This document shows, piece after piece, positions 29,091-47,649 of a stretch of 64,000 nt of DNA. The position numbers and the translations under genes were made by a program. Source of the DNA: Aphrophora alni. Lineage: Eukaryota > Arthropoda > Insecta > Hemiptera > Aphrophoridae. The stretch spans positions 63,716,786 through 63,780,785 of the forward strand of contig OY740768.1 in NCBI GenBank assembly GCA_963513935.1, given 5' to 3'. The notes below the pieces were generated by a model that saw nothing but the letters and a program-made list of their open reading frames with translations, had not been told where the DNA came from and ran no database searches. Position 1 is the first letter of the stretch. Every line of letters starts with the position of its first letter.

Positions 29091-29290
29091 TAATAAAGGT
29101 CAAATTTGGATCACCAATAAATTATTACCACTTTTCTTTTTTAAGTTTTATACATTTTCATGTTATTTGCAAATCGCCAATTTGTACTGTTAATGCAAAT
29201 ATAATCATTTTGGTGAAAAGGTATCATTATTTTGTTATTCCGCCATTTTTTTTATTGACTATAAAAAATGAAATTCGAGGGAGGTTAGTT

Positions 29291-29292
<2 letters not shown>

Positions 29293-29366
<74 letters not shown>
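29293..29366. repeat. Microsatellite (TA)~37 inside a mariner TIR
   Basis: A pure TA array is placed within the right terminal inverted repeat of the mariner element. The matching place in the left TIR holds only a short ACATAGATATG-like stretch near 27835. The array is thus a local expansion after insertion. Confidence 0.97.
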
Positions 29367-29367
<1 letters not shown>

Positions 29368-30080
29368 CGTAACTGTAAACTGTCAGTTTTGTAGTGTTCC
29401 AGATGTCCAGCATATTAATTCAAATATAGCGACCTCTTAGTGGGACACTATGTATAAGCTCCTTCAGACAACAATTAAAAAATAATATCATACAAGCATA
29501 TTTATAGAGGCTATTACGATTTTTATAAACACGCTGTACCCTTACATTTGCTATGTGTAGTTGGCGTAGGTTTTAATACTAATGGATTTGTTCCAATTAT
29601 AAAGAACTTTAATTTTTATTATTCAAATGACTTTTTTGTTTTTAATCAATACAATATTTTTTTAGGAATATCATATTCTAAAGCGTGGAATGACACTGAT
29701 TAAAATCTTTGCCCTAATGATATTCATTCAACCTTATTTTTTATTGATTTGTATGATATTTGATCAACAAAATAAACTCTTACATTTACCAAATTATGAC
29801 ATCGATTAAGCCACCGGCTGTTTTATGAAGATGGAGACGAATGCGTTTATCTGCTTAATCTTTGACTGTAAGCTTGAATGTGTTAGTGAAACTTTTATTG
29901 CTTGACCCTCCCTCTATGTATAGGCTAATGAAGTGAAATAAGGGGTAAGCTTTCACCATAATCTAACTTTGATTTTCTTCACCTATTAGATTCTGAGAGT
30001 TAATAAAGAGTCCACGAAATAACTGTCCCCTATGTTTAGATTTCCTACCTTTTTTAACTTTTTACTTTCTGCCCGTTAAA

Positions 30081-30208
30081 GTAGTAGGCCTATTACAACT
30101 TGGAAAAAACAACGTTATTAACCTGCCTCGAGTCGGTACAACCTGGCAATCGCAATCCCAAGCCGGAGCTAAATGTTCCTCAGCCAATTGCGCTACTGCA
30201 TTTCTTAC
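30081..30208 (-). repeat. tRNA-derived SINE fragment
   Basis: On the minus strand the sequence GCAGTAGCGCAATTGGCTGA, then CTCCGGCTTGGGATTGCGAT and CAGGTTGTACCGACTC, has the order of a tRNA head: an A-box-like word, then a decayed B-box (GGTTCGACTCC type). It does not fold as a good tRNA, so a SINE head is more likely than a functional tRNA. The 3' part is short and unclear. Confidence 0.5.
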
Positions 30209-30308
30209 TTACTTAAAAATGTATGGGTTACCAGTGAATTAAGCTAAAATATCTCTGGCCTCTAAAAACTGCTTTCTAAATCATTTGTTTTTATTGTTGT
30301 TGTTGTTT

Positions 30309-34849
<4,541 letters not shown>

Positions 34850-35060
34850 GAACAATCCCCCCCCCCTCATGAGCTCAGTTAATACGGCTGTGGCAATCCC
34901 AAGATTCTCCATATATTCTTGGATTAGATTCTCTCTTTCATCTTTCCTATAAGGTCTCTCTTAGCCAACTCTTATTCTGTTTCGACTCTGACACTATTAG
35001 AGTATTCGAAGGCTGTTTTGTTATACCTCATGTTCTCAAATTGAAAAATTGTTGGTTTTG
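34850..35060 (+). repeat. Dispersed repeat family A, copy 3
   Basis: It begins with a run of 10 C (34857-34866), then CTCATGAGCTCAGTTAA and TGTGGCAATCCC, matching copy 2. AAGGTCTCTCTTAGCCAACT and CACTATTAGAGTATTCGAAG follow, matching copies 1 and 2. The 3' half is more diverged. The minus-strand ORFs over this stretch are incidental. Confidence 0.6.
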
Positions 35061-38000
35061 TATTGGGAAAAATTATTCCCTTTTTGATAAGGCGATTGTT
35101 TTTCACCTGTAAACGAACACAAAATTGTTTAGTCAGAAATCTTTTTCTGTACATCGTAAATGTGAGAAATTAATCAAACAAATTGAGATATATGAACTCG
35201 TCGAAAGAAATTCTAGAAACCTTGATACTTGTTCAATTCACCTCAGATGTAGATTTTGTCAACTGGTTTTAAAAATATGGAATATGTTCAATATTTAAAT
35301 ATGTGTGTAATTTATAAAATAATTCTTCATAGTCAAGTAGGAATAAATTATCAGAAACCTGCTTTTATGAAAGTCATAATTTTAGCCCTATTTTAATCCA
35401 AATTTATACATAATGCAGATGAGAATTTCTTCATCTTAAATAATTGAATTTTGCGTAACTCCAGTTTATTTTAGACAGTGAACTTAACTCTAAGTTTATT
35501 TCAATTTCAGTACATTCGGGAATGATGAGTGACGTGTGTGAAAGTTGATGGTTATGTTAAAAGTTAAATCACGAATGTTGATATGTCATGATTACCAACT
35601 TTTTTCATTAATCTTACTTCAAAACTTTTGTTGACTTACGATTGTTATATTCTTCTTGTTTTAGATTATATCTGCATTATAAAGTATATTAACAAACATA
35701 TTAATCCTTTCAATAGGGTTTGGTAATATCGAAATGGCCGTGTCAGGAAAGCGTGCATGTTGCACGAACCCTCATTGAGCAGCCCGATAGAGCACGAAAA
35801 CTGGCATTTCAGGAAACTACCGATAAGCCGATAATTCAAGCATGTACAGTGCTTTCTCAGCCATTTATTTAATGGAGCAACTGTAGTCCGATCAACTTAA
35901 CACTGATGAATATTTTTGAAAGCTTTCATTAAAGCGGATTTGCGGAGTGTTAACAGCTCAAACGAAATTTTAAAATGTTTGCAACTATCATTCTAATGTT
36001 GTATGTGTTGAATAAGATCAAAATTCTTATCAAGCTTTTAAAAAATCGAAGTTAATGAGGCTGGTGGAAGTATAAAGATGAAAATTGACAGCCAAAACTC
36101 ATTTAAATAATTTCAACTATATATTCATATTTTCCAAATTTGTAGACTGACTAATTAATAAAACTCGTTATATGGATAAATATTGGGAATAGAGAGTAGC
36201 TCTACTATGACCTATCAATGACCTCTCTATGTACTTCTGTTGTAGCTCATTTAACAGATACTGTAAGAAAGTCTAAATTGAATTAAATCTAACAAAATTT
36301 AATTATTGACATAAAATGGATATTTTATTATTTTTAACTTTTGGGATAAAGTTATTTTCTTATATCCTTGATTTTTATTAAGGCTCTAAAGATGTAATCA
36401 TTTCTTGAGTATTAATGTTTTTCATTTATTACATAAGGTGTCACAATACATCCACCGTTCCTACTCCAAAATTTAAACGAGTGAGAATAAAACCAAGCGT
36501 TTTAAAAATTGTATAGGACTAAAAGAAGATGTCTTTTCGCATGCAAGACAATTTACTCCCCTCCCATCATATGACATAATACATATTGTTAATATAAACA
36601 CTTAACGAGAATTAATTTTGAAATCTCCATTTAAAAACTCTACATGCCAAAAATTAGCTTTCTTTGCAAAATGAAACGTCCCAAATCTAGAAATTTATTT
36701 TATTCACTCGTTCAAATTTATAGTGTTGATTGTTGGAACTCACTTAAGTCGAACAAACATCCAAATCAACGTACCAAGTAGATACTCTAATAACATTACT
36801 AAGTATTTTATTATTTAAAATAATGTTCATATTCATTGTTTTGTCTTAAAACTACTTTAAAATAATTATATTGGAGTACTATTTAAGGTGTTATGGAACA
36901 AAGACTTCTGGAGTCAAAAAGCACATAACAAAATTAGGATTTGTTGTCGATCAAAATGAGGCGTGCACGCAAACTACGTAGGCTACCTAATTTACTTCAA
37001 CTATTTTTTTAATTCCAACGTCATATATTATGATGTCAAATCGTTAGACAATCTCAAAGTGAAACCATGGTCTTATTAGTTTTACTTTGGATAGCTTTCT
37101 TCGATGGCAAGGAGTAAAACAATTATTATTTCAATTACATAGTTCTATTGTGTTAGTATTGATTTCATCGTAGCTGCGGAAATATTTTTAATTAACACTG
37201 TAAATTATAAACAAACAAACTACTGAATACGTATTTTTTATTAGTTTAGTTTAGTTTCTTTACCTAGTAAGGTAAATATTCAGTGTTTTCACATATATTT
37301 ATATATTGGTTTTCACATTCATAATATTAAATCAAATTTTAAACAAACAAAATTTCTTCTTGTTCATAGCAACATCAGTACTTTAATTAAACTCATCAAC
37401 AATTGTAAAATCGATATCCACGTTTATTTTCATTTTCCTTAAATTGATAATTATTTTGTATTATGTTGTGTAAGCTAATTCGGTTTAGTTATTCATTTAG
37501 TCAGGAAGAACTTAAACTGAGGAGCTCAATATTTTATCAAGTACAAAACATTAATCTGTATTTTAATAATTTGTATAAAGTAGCCATTAAATCAGTAATA
37601 ACAAATTACAATTTAGGTTTTATTAACCACTCAAACGAGAAGCGTTAAAACAAAACGAACAACATTACAGAGTGTTTCTGGCCAGGCATTAACAGTATTG
37701 CTTTTTTGCAGTTACCCCCATCGACTAATTTAAATATTGTAAAAGCTTTTACTAAAATAACACTGGCGGAAAATAACAAAGGATTTGTTAACTATGCAAA
37801 TGAAGAAAGATAAAACAAACAAAAAGCTAAATCAATATAAAAGGATTTAGTTTTTTATTTAATTATATGTTTAGTCCATAGTTATTTTATTCGTTGGTTG
37901 TAATAATTACAACTCATTTATACCTTATATGTGATATATGAGAGATACAAAGTAATTACTAACTGATTTCCAATTTTAAATGTACCCCATTTAATTATCT

Positions 38001-39364
38001 TAAGTTGTAGCTTCAATTTTTGGGGGGTTAAAAAATTCTTCTTTGGTTTTATTATTGCATGTTTTGTTACAAACTTTAGAAGCAGATACAGGAATTGCTT
38101 AACCTCAGCTAAACTAAAATATATTGGTTATTTTTCCTCGATAATCTAAGATACAACTTTTACCAAAAAAGAAAAATATAAGGTTAAACTAGGAAGATAT
38201 CTTTTAAATATCGACTGTTACAATTTGGAGCAACATTTAATGAAAATGTAATCATTTTGTTTAAAGATATATACAAATCAATAAATACTATTTCAAATAT
38301 TTGTAAATATTTGTTTCACTCCCAATCCGCAAAAATAAATTTTAATAAAAGGGTACATTTTCGTCACAGCTTGTGTTTATGACCGAGATATTGAAAGATA
38401 TATTGGAAAAGATGCGCACCTTTAAGATAATATGATACCCATATAAATTGTGTCTATTTTATGGATAAAAAATACACTTCAAAATCATAAGCGAAGATTA
38501 AGTTTTTTAATATAATAACGTAAATATAAATTAATTATACATAATTTATATTTTATTGTGTTTTAATAATTAATACTCTCCCTAAATAGTTTCGTTCAAC
38601 TCTTGAAATGAAGATTCCTTTTTGCGAGTTATACTTTTTCATTTCATCAAATAAAGTGTGTTATTTTATAAAAACATGTTTAAAAAAATCATGGTTTATT
38701 TTAAAATATTTTTTGTTTATAAACTAAATGTAACACCTTATGAAATTTAACCTGAATAATATTCAAATTAATAGATAAATGTACTTTTAACAATGCTCTG
38801 TGATTTACAGAACTACTTACGTTCCAAGATGTGCACATTAAATAACATTTGCTGTGACGTTTACCTAGAACTTAATTACCTACTACTTGGATTTTGAATG
38901 GTTACAAGAATTAGAGCATGAACTTTAGCGATCTTGGTTTTGAGATATTACTTTGGAGCGGGAATCTAATGTTGAAACAAGCTAAAGAATATTAGAAATA
39001 TCTTGAAATTATAGACAACTATAATGTCTTTTAACCAGATGTTAATAAACAATATAAGTTCAATTTTTAATTACATGATAAACAAATGATTACTACTTTA
39101 AAAAATAAATATTGAATTTATATCGAATATAATAGTCATAATTATATTATCATTTGTATAGAACAAAGTAAAGCTACTTCTCTGGTGTTGTTTTTACTCT
39201 GTTTATTTAATTAATGTCTTTCGTTAATACCCAAAATTTACAATATACCATTTATAGAAATGAATAAATAAGCCGCAAATAAATATATAATATAAAATTT
39301 CTACAAAACAAGTTTTTATACGACATATATTGTTTTGTACAACTGATTACTTCTGACAATTTTG
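35061..39364. other. Noncoding DNA with a complex island at 35720-35960
   Basis: Positions 35720-35960 are relatively G+C-rich and complex, without an open frame across them and with no transposon motif that I recognise. They are a candidate conserved noncoding element. The remainder is A/T-rich, with small ORFs (for example 37463-37648) that lack family features. Confidence 0.5.
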
Positions 39365-40375
<1,011 letters not shown>

Positions 40376-42453
40376 ATCTAAATTATATTTGAATCACATT
40401 ATGTTAAATAAGAGATAAAATTACACTAATTAGGACACTGTTTTCCTCGTCAATACTAAATAATAATTTGACTAAATCATTTTCATTAAAAATACTGTTC
40501 AAGAGTGAAATTTGTTAAAATGCAAAAATATTTCTCCAGTATGTGTTTCATTTGAAATATTTAATCCTTAACATGTTGTAATAAAATTTTAAAATAAGTA
40601 ACAAATTAATTTGTTCATAAATAAATACTCTTTAATTTTTGATAAGCCAATCTGTTAAAATAATAATCTGTTTAAAAATTGTACATCAATGAAAGTATTG
40701 CTACATACTGCGTACGCAATAGATTATTTTCCTGCTTAAGACAACTTTTAAGATATAAATGCATATACAGTTCGCTAAGGAATATTTCACAATTGTATGT
40801 ACTGTATAATTAACACAACAGCGAAATAGAATTGTGGCAACTTCTAACACTGTCATACTAGATGAGTTCCCTTTATGTCAAATTGTGACAAATAAAAGGT
40901 AAGCGTCACACTAATCTACACCCGTGTCAGTTTGGAACGACAACGAATAGGTCTTTGATGAATACAACGATGTTTCCAGAACACATGACGCACAAATTAA
41001 TTACACCACCTATTGTAGAAAGTAGGCCTACTGTATGTTTGAACTTTACTATGTCTCGAATACTTATTCCGTTTTGACATCATTTCAAAACCAAGCCAAC
41101 CTATATTTATGTGTCATTGAGATATGTATGATCTCATGTCTATAGTCTTGGAAGTTTATTATTTATGTTTTCTAAAACTGAGAAAATTATACATTCATAT
41201 ATAAAACAAATGTATTTTCTTTCCTTTTTTAAATAGTCAATCCAGTTATAAAACTTTAGGTATTAAATTTCCAATAACATTCTCGAAATACTTGAAAGCG
41301 AATAATCGAGTTAAATATCATAAACCAATGGAAATGAAATGCCTAACTACTTAGCATATCATACACAATAATGTATTTTGAAAACTTACACAATAATTGA
41401 CAGGAAACGGTGCTCCAAAGATAGAAATTCTATGCAAATCTTTATATAATGCATTCGAATTTTTAAAATACAATACATTTAGAAATAACTTAATGTGTTG
41501 TTTATATTAAATATGACCTCCATTCACTTCAGAGTATCAGTATTTCATCCTTTGTTGTCCTCATAGTTTTTCATTTTTCTTGGGATTCATTACTTCGGTG
41601 ACTCAGAACTTGTGAGTTATTATTTACCGTTCAGTATGATTTACTCTCTATTTGGTAAGATTATAAAATTCTCATTCCTTAACCTTTTTTAATTAAAATA
41701 GTCTGGAATTGTTTTTAATTCGAGAAATATTATTCATTCTATATGCATACTATGTTTTAATTTTTTAAGTTGCAGCAGATTGGTACGAATAATACGCCAG
41801 GAGGTAAGCGTGTTATAATGACTGATGCAATAAGTATATCTAACAATACAATAATATTAGCATATAGTATAAGAATCACTAATGCCGATATAAACTTTCT
41901 GGTGGAAAATAGAAAATAAAATGGAGGAAGTTAGTTAATACGAAATATTTGCTCACAATGTCATCAGTCTTGAGACTACCGTGTTTTTTTCACTATAAAT
42001 AAAATTATCACATTCCCATTTCTGAGTTTTTCTTGTGGAGATTATTATAGATACATAATGTACCTTTATCAACTATTTACGAACCTCTTTGAAACGTTTT
42101 TTTTTTTTTTTTTTTTTTTTTTTGTTACATAAAATTTGTTTATAATCAATTCGTAGTACACAACTAGACCAATAAAGGAAGAGATTAGTTAGTGAGGACG
42201 AAATGGAAATCGTTTGTGGGGTTGTAGAAGAATACATCCGGACACTCGGATCATCCTCCTATTTTTGTTTAAAGTATTTGGCTTTAGATAGATCTAAAAC
42301 GTTATCAGGTTTTTCTTTTTAATTTGAAATGTAGTCTCCCAACTTTGAAAAGATGAACATAATATGCTTGCATTTTTTTTAAAAATTCAGCATAAAGTTA
42401 AAATCATCTATAAATAAATATTGAGCTTGACTTGTGAGATAATATTAGATAGT
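40376..42453. other. AT-rich noncoding DNA
   Basis: No gene recognised. A perfect 12 bp palindrome, AGTAGGCCTACT, lies at 41021-41032. A T run of about 27 lies at 42097-42123. Confidence 0.6.
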
Positions 42454-42637
42454 ATAAAACTGGAACACAACATTTCACAAAAATTACGTTTACTTAAACA
42501 AACGCGTTTCAAAGACAAAGTCGCCAATTATAGTTTAGTTATTGTAGTCCATGTATCACTAAGGATGGCGACTTTGTAGTTGAAACGCGTTTGAATAAGT
42601 AAACGTAATTTTTAAGAATGTTGTGTTCGAGTTTTAT
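42454..42637. mobile_element. MITE, 184 bp, with ~73 bp inverted arms
   Basis: The left arm (42454 to about 42527) and the inverse of the right arm (about 42565-42637) match through ATAAAACTGGAACACAACAT, ATTACGTTTACTTAAACAAA, CGCGTTTCAA and AAAGTCGCCA, with few mismatches. The loop is under 40 bp and there is no coding capacity. The element can form a strong hairpin. The target duplication is not clear. Confidence 0.85.
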
Positions 42638-43329
42638 TCTCTTAAAATGTTCTATAAATGAACTTCATCACAACATACGGTAATTAATTTAGTGCGGTAG
42701 TTTTTAAACCGAGTTAGTCGTATGTATAGGGAATAAAACCGTTTTATCTAACATAATAATTATTTTATTTTTTCCAACTAAATTTCAATACAAAGACGTT
42801 AATATATTACAATCGCATTAATAGGTTTTGTTATATATAACCTCGTAAATCATTTAAACATAATCCTCTCTGTAAATTTCCAATTACCAGATTTCCTGTA
42901 ATCTGAATAATATATGAAAAATACACGGAAAGGATTAGAGCTTCTTTTTTATATCCACATGATAACTATAGAAATAAAATAACAAATACTGAGAAATATG
43001 AACTGAACAATACACAATAACTAGCATTGCTCTCTAAGTACAATCGTTAACTTATCTTTTTATGATTTTTTGTTTTATTTTTTCAACATAACTGTTCGAT
43101 TCCAATCACTCAACAATTTTGTCTTAAACTGAACTAAAAATGGTTAAAACTAAGGTGTTATAATGGTGTGATTCAGACCCTTATCTCTTACCTTCTTATC
43201 TTTCTTCATTTAGATGTATTTCTTTACACTTTTAACAATATGCTCCCTTTTAGCATAGTATCAGTTGTCATTATTTACACTAGGTACGGGGATTTTCTTC
43301 TCTTCGGTCTTCTTTCGTTGTCATATCTG
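42638..43329. other. AT-rich noncoding DNA
   Basis: No gene recognised. The plus-strand ORF at 43168-43380 overlaps the LINE fragment in antisense at its end and has no domain. Confidence 0.55.
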
Positions 43330-43487
43330 TCAAATAGCCTAGAGAATTTCAACATTTTGGTTTTGGTACTATTGGGTTAATCTGCGGATTTCTTCCTTAA
43401 CGGAGTTCTACGGATGGCCCTTAATCCTAAGGCCCCTGTGAAAGTGATAATTCTGATAATAGAAAAATGCATCCATAACATTTCGGA

Positions 43488-43520
<33 letters not shown>

Positions 43521-43640
43521 CATTTTTGAATGATCTCTACATTAAATAGTATGGCACAGCACCATAGGTATACTCTAAACTGGTTTTAGAATTTTCTTGT
43601 AGAGAGTCAATTTATTTATATTCTGATAAATTCTTATATT
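43330..43640 (-). pseudogene. Jockey-like LINE fragment, C-terminal end of reverse transcriptase
   Basis: On the minus strand KLTLYKKILKPV (about 43612-43576) matches the KLLLYK.ILKP.W block of jockey-type reverse transcriptases. It is followed by a weak SIPMVLCHTI stretch in place of TYG..LWG. After a long A run, ILRNVMDAFFYYQNYHFH (about 43490-43437) matches the L..I.DAPWYVSN..LH block, and VKEEIRRLTQ (about 43405-43376) matches the V.EEI.R block. Stops and frame changes interrupt it. It is a 5'-truncated, dead fragment. The clade rests on these short motifs only. Confidence 0.65.
43491..43520. repeat. T homopolymer (30 bp) inside the LINE fragment
   Basis: On the LINE's coding strand this is an A run lying between the RF(Q/S)K-like and L(R)N(V/I)-like blocks, where lysine codons are usual. 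It appears to be an expansion of a natural A-rich coding stretch and not a 3' poly(A) tail, because coding motifs continue beyond it. Confidence 0.8.
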
Positions 43641-44468
43641 TTCAACTTTCATTTTCAATTTTATATGAAGTTTCAACATTTTGGACACATTAGTTAATTT
43701 TTACTTTTGTGTGCGTTACCTAAATTCCATTGTTTGTGATATCATTACTCTGATATCATTGTTCTGATTATCATTATTTGTAAAATTTATAGTTACAGAT
43801 TTTATAGTAGACCAAATTTATTCACAATCTCGTCTACATGCTGAACAAGCACAGAAAATAAGTTCTTAATACTAATCAATAACTAACTTTGTTCTCTAAA
43901 TACAAATAATTGATATCTATATAAATAAATGTCTATATAATTTAACCAAATGTGTTATATCTCATTCATAATAAGCAAATTAAGTTTTATTCTGTTAAAA
44001 TTAAATTCAACATTAATTCGTTATTCTAAAATAAATAGCATATACCACACTGTTTAGTAATTACACAGGGAGAGAGGGGGTGCAAACAATATAATTATAT
44101 TCGTGAGTATTTTTATATTACAGAATATTGTTTAATGTTTCTTCTTCTTTTTTTACGGGGGACATTTAAAATGATAAGGATTGTTTATAAAAATTCACAA
44201 GAAACATACATTTGTCTTAGGAGAGCATACACAAATAAAGCAAATAAAATTAAGGGAAAACAAATTTATTCTCAACGTAATAAATATTTTATACGTAAAT
44301 TTATAATTTATTTAAACCATAGGTCTAATTTTAAAAAACATGCAAATATATGCATATTTTCACCGGAAAATAATACCAATTTTTTTTATTATCAAGAAGA
44401 TTACTTTTGAATGACATAAAGGTAAAAAATTTAATGTTGTTGAAATTTTAAAATAGATATGCTTTGCA
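43641..44468. other. AT-rich noncoding DNA
   Basis: No supported gene. A short tandem of GATATCATT.CTCTGAT-like units lies at about 43738-43780. The Lys-rich ORF at 44135-44410 has no recognisable domain. Confidence 0.5.
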
Positions 44469-44470
44469 CG

Positions 44471-44502
<32 letters not shown>

Positions 44503-44560
44503 CTCACACAAACATAGTTTATATTTCTCAAAATCGTTATTTATATATATGTTACTGTTA
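44469..44560 (+). repeat. Repeat family B fragment with (CG)(CA) array
   Basis: A compound (CG)~5 (CA)~11 array is followed by ACATAGTTTATATTTCTCAA and AATCG. The same junction appears at 54309, where a (CA) array is followed by CATAGTTAATATTTCTCAAA. This is a short copy of family B in which the microsatellite sits at the same internal position. Confidence 0.65.
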
Positions 44561-47500
44561 AACGTATATGTATTTAAACAATACATACACACAAATGCAT
44601 ATACTCTTAACCTTGCTAGTTGATCTGGTTCAATCTCCAGTCTATTTTAAACAGAACTAAATCCTGCTGTTGTTTTACAACTCAATAGTTTTCTCAACAT
44701 TTTACATCACATGAGTGTTCTTGTATGTCACGTATAAAGTTACCTTTTGCTATAACTAACGTTTCTAGTGCCCATGGCATCTCATCTAGTTTGCCTTTAT
44801 CCTCCTTGTTTTGCTAGTAAATACGTACAGTATTACATAGTTTTGGATCCTCTTTTGTAATTAAACTATTCGTTTAGAACTTCTTTGATATACCTAAACA
44901 TCTATAAAAGGAATTCACAAAGTTTCTTTGTGGCGTAAGTACTTGTGGGTTTTTAATACTTGCAAAGAAAAACAATTATTACATTCATGTTTTTATATTC
45001 TAAAACATACTTTCTCAACTAATAAAAATATTATAAGTAAATAAATACCAAAAGTAAAATAGATTATATGTTAATGTAAACCTATATTTTGAAGACTTCT
45101 GAATCTTTGACAGTAGTTTTTTTCTGGCAGTATAACCAATTGTGTGTGAATTTAATATCCTCGATGAAAGAAAAAGGTACACACAAGGGGTGATTGTATT
45201 TACTCAAACATAGTAGTGTATTGAGTCCTGCAAAATGTTTATGATGGTGTTTGTGACGATGACATACATCAGGTTTGTTTTTTCCTTTAAAACATCTCCA
45301 AAAACAAAAATAGTCGTCTTAAGCACAGTTATGACAGTATGTAATTTTTTTAGTAAAATGATAACGTTTATAAAACAAACTGTGCAATTGAATTTGTGCT
45401 TATTTACTCACACAAACAAGTGTGCATGTGTGCCTACTACATAATATGGGGTAAGGAACAAAAGTCAAACACCTTGGAGATAGTACATAACTAGTTGGAA
45501 CGAGTTGAGTCATGTATGGATATTAGAAGAAACAGCAAAAATGTATTGAACGTTCACCAACAAAACGATTGCAGAAAGTTTTGTATGAATAAAGTGACTG
45601 AAGACAATTTTTGGAGGATTGAGTCGTAAACTCGAGCATAGCTAATGGAGGTGTCACGGGGATAGAGAATATATCAAACGGGTTTGATGTGGCTGACTTG
45701 ATCGGAGATAGTCGATGTATGTAACGGATACGACAATTATTGTTGAAGGATCAGACACAAAAAGGGAAACATTAAAATGCTATGAATTAGATATAAAATT
45801 ATCATGAGATAAAATCTGTGTAAGTATTGTATCAGATTTATTTATTGTACATGTATATTTCATAAGTAAAGCAGAAAGTCGTAATAAGTCACAATCTTGA
45901 CCAAGTTTTATTCCTGGGTGATTTATTATTTAAATATTTGGTTTCATATTAAAACACACAGCACGTATCGGCAATATGTTCTCACCCACTTTCTTGAAGG
46001 TAATCTCTTTGAAACATATTAAGTGGAAAGGGATAAATTTAACCCCTCCCACTATATTTGGCCAATAAGAGAAGAGTATCGTCCTTTATTGAATCATAAT
46101 TCATATCTGGGCCTCACCAGCAGATGCTGGACATGACCGGCCAACCAGGTTCAGTCGCTTTCTCAAGTGTTCTATTGAAACGTCAACTATTTTTCTTCTA
46201 AACTTGAATCCAAAGGCTGAAACGTTACGTCTAACACCTCCCAATGGTGATATATTTAGCACTTAATTCCACAATCGCTTTAACATTCAGGTATAACTAT
46301 TTATTAAAAGAACTTTGCTTCGTTTTAAAAAAAGACATGATTACCAAGAAAACACATTCTTACTACAAGTTTTTAATTCTAAATGGAAATAATAACATAA
46401 GATAATATTAGTTCATTATGTCTAAATATCAAATGATATTTCTCTTCGTATCTAAATTTAAGTTGCGAAAAGACGCATTTACTGTGTGTTATTAATCATT
46501 ATATTCATTCTACGTAATCACTGTAACTTACGCAGCACAATTAAGAAGAAAAACAGTTTTATTCTTTTAACGTAAAATTTCTTCTTTTCCTCCTTTATTT
46601 AGTTATAAATTGTGAGGTTAGTTGTTTTTGTTGTTCCATATATCAAACATCATTTTACTTTTAAAATAAGAACTTTGCCGCCGAAAAACAACAGTAAAGA
46701 TCTTCTTAAAATGAATTTACTAAAGTTAGATAGTAATCACCGAATATTTATTCCAAAAATGCACATTCTTAAATGTACTACATTTAATTAGTTACAACAT
46801 ACCCCTTATATCATGTATTTGTTACATTAAAAGATGTAGTAACCAAACATATCAAGTCTATATTCAAAGTAGAAATTTCAAAGCGAAATCATTATTATAA
46901 AGGATCGCGCTAAAGGTTGTGTGAAGTGTAAAAAGTGATAAGAATTAGTTATGCCAGCTTGTGGTGGTCGTGTTTTTCGCCGCAATATTTCATAACAACT
47001 GTCTTGCTCCAACTCAGGCCAGTTTTACACCCCAACTCCCTCTTCTTAACATCTACCCTTCTGAAGTGATTTTTATGTTTATTAATGATTAAACTGACTT
47101 CAAAATTATTGTTTCTGTTATAATGATTTGCCAATTATTAAGGTGTTTACTTTCTCACATAATACTCGTTTATTAATAACTCTTTATTAATCATTAGATC
47201 TATAACTATCTATATATATTTTTTGTTCCAAATAAATATATTTTTGTTACTTGATATTTTATCATTTATAACTATATTCCACATGCAAATCTGAGTTTAA
47301 TGTATTTTTACAATTTTCACACTAAAAATATTGTTTATACTACAAAATTATACGGTATGTAATGTTATTTAAACATGAGTTTATGAAATTATTTATACTA
47401 GTTATCTACACACGTGGTAAGTAATCAACATTATCCTCTTAAATAAATATAGATTCTGTTATAACAGATAGCCTCAATGATCGTAAACTTAGCATTTGTA

Positions 47501-47649
47501 GCACTACCGTACATCTATATTTTTAGTATTTTGGACGTGGTATGAATCGTGTTTGTCTATTTTGTTTTTACTGTTGTAAGCTAAATTTTTTATAAATTAT
47601 ACTTTAGATATCAATACAAAACTTGTAAAGACTTGTAAAACTTGTAAAG
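44561..47649. other. AT-rich noncoding DNA
   Basis: No gene recognised. Positions 46000-46240 are moderately complex and include GAAACGTCAACTAT and GAAACGTTACGTC words, which resemble the ends of some arthropod repeats but do not allow an assignment. A (ACTTGTAAA)3 tandem lies at about 47625-47650 directly before a SINE. Confidence 0.5.

Larger units (their letters stand above)
27741..29456 (+). mobile_element. Near full-length inactive mariner/Tc1-type transposon with long TIRs
   Basis: The left end (TGTACCGGGTTCTCCACG...) and the inverse of the right end (TATACATAGTGTCCCACT...) align from the first base. They continue through AAGAGGT.GCTAT, TTAATATGC.GGACAT, GGAACACTA and TTTACAGTTA. Further in, AAAATGGCGGAATAACAAAA occurs on both sides. 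The terminal inverted repeats are therefore about 180 bp or longer. The right end closes with TA, and the left has TG in its place, probably a mutated TA. Inside is a broken transposase (28079-29090). A (TA) array interrupts the right TIR only. The element is non-autonomous now, and TIR divergence indicates age. Confidence 0.9.

Noticed and set aside
42097..42123. T run as a retrotransposon poly(A) tail
   Set aside because: No retrotransposon coding or 3' motif was found next to it.
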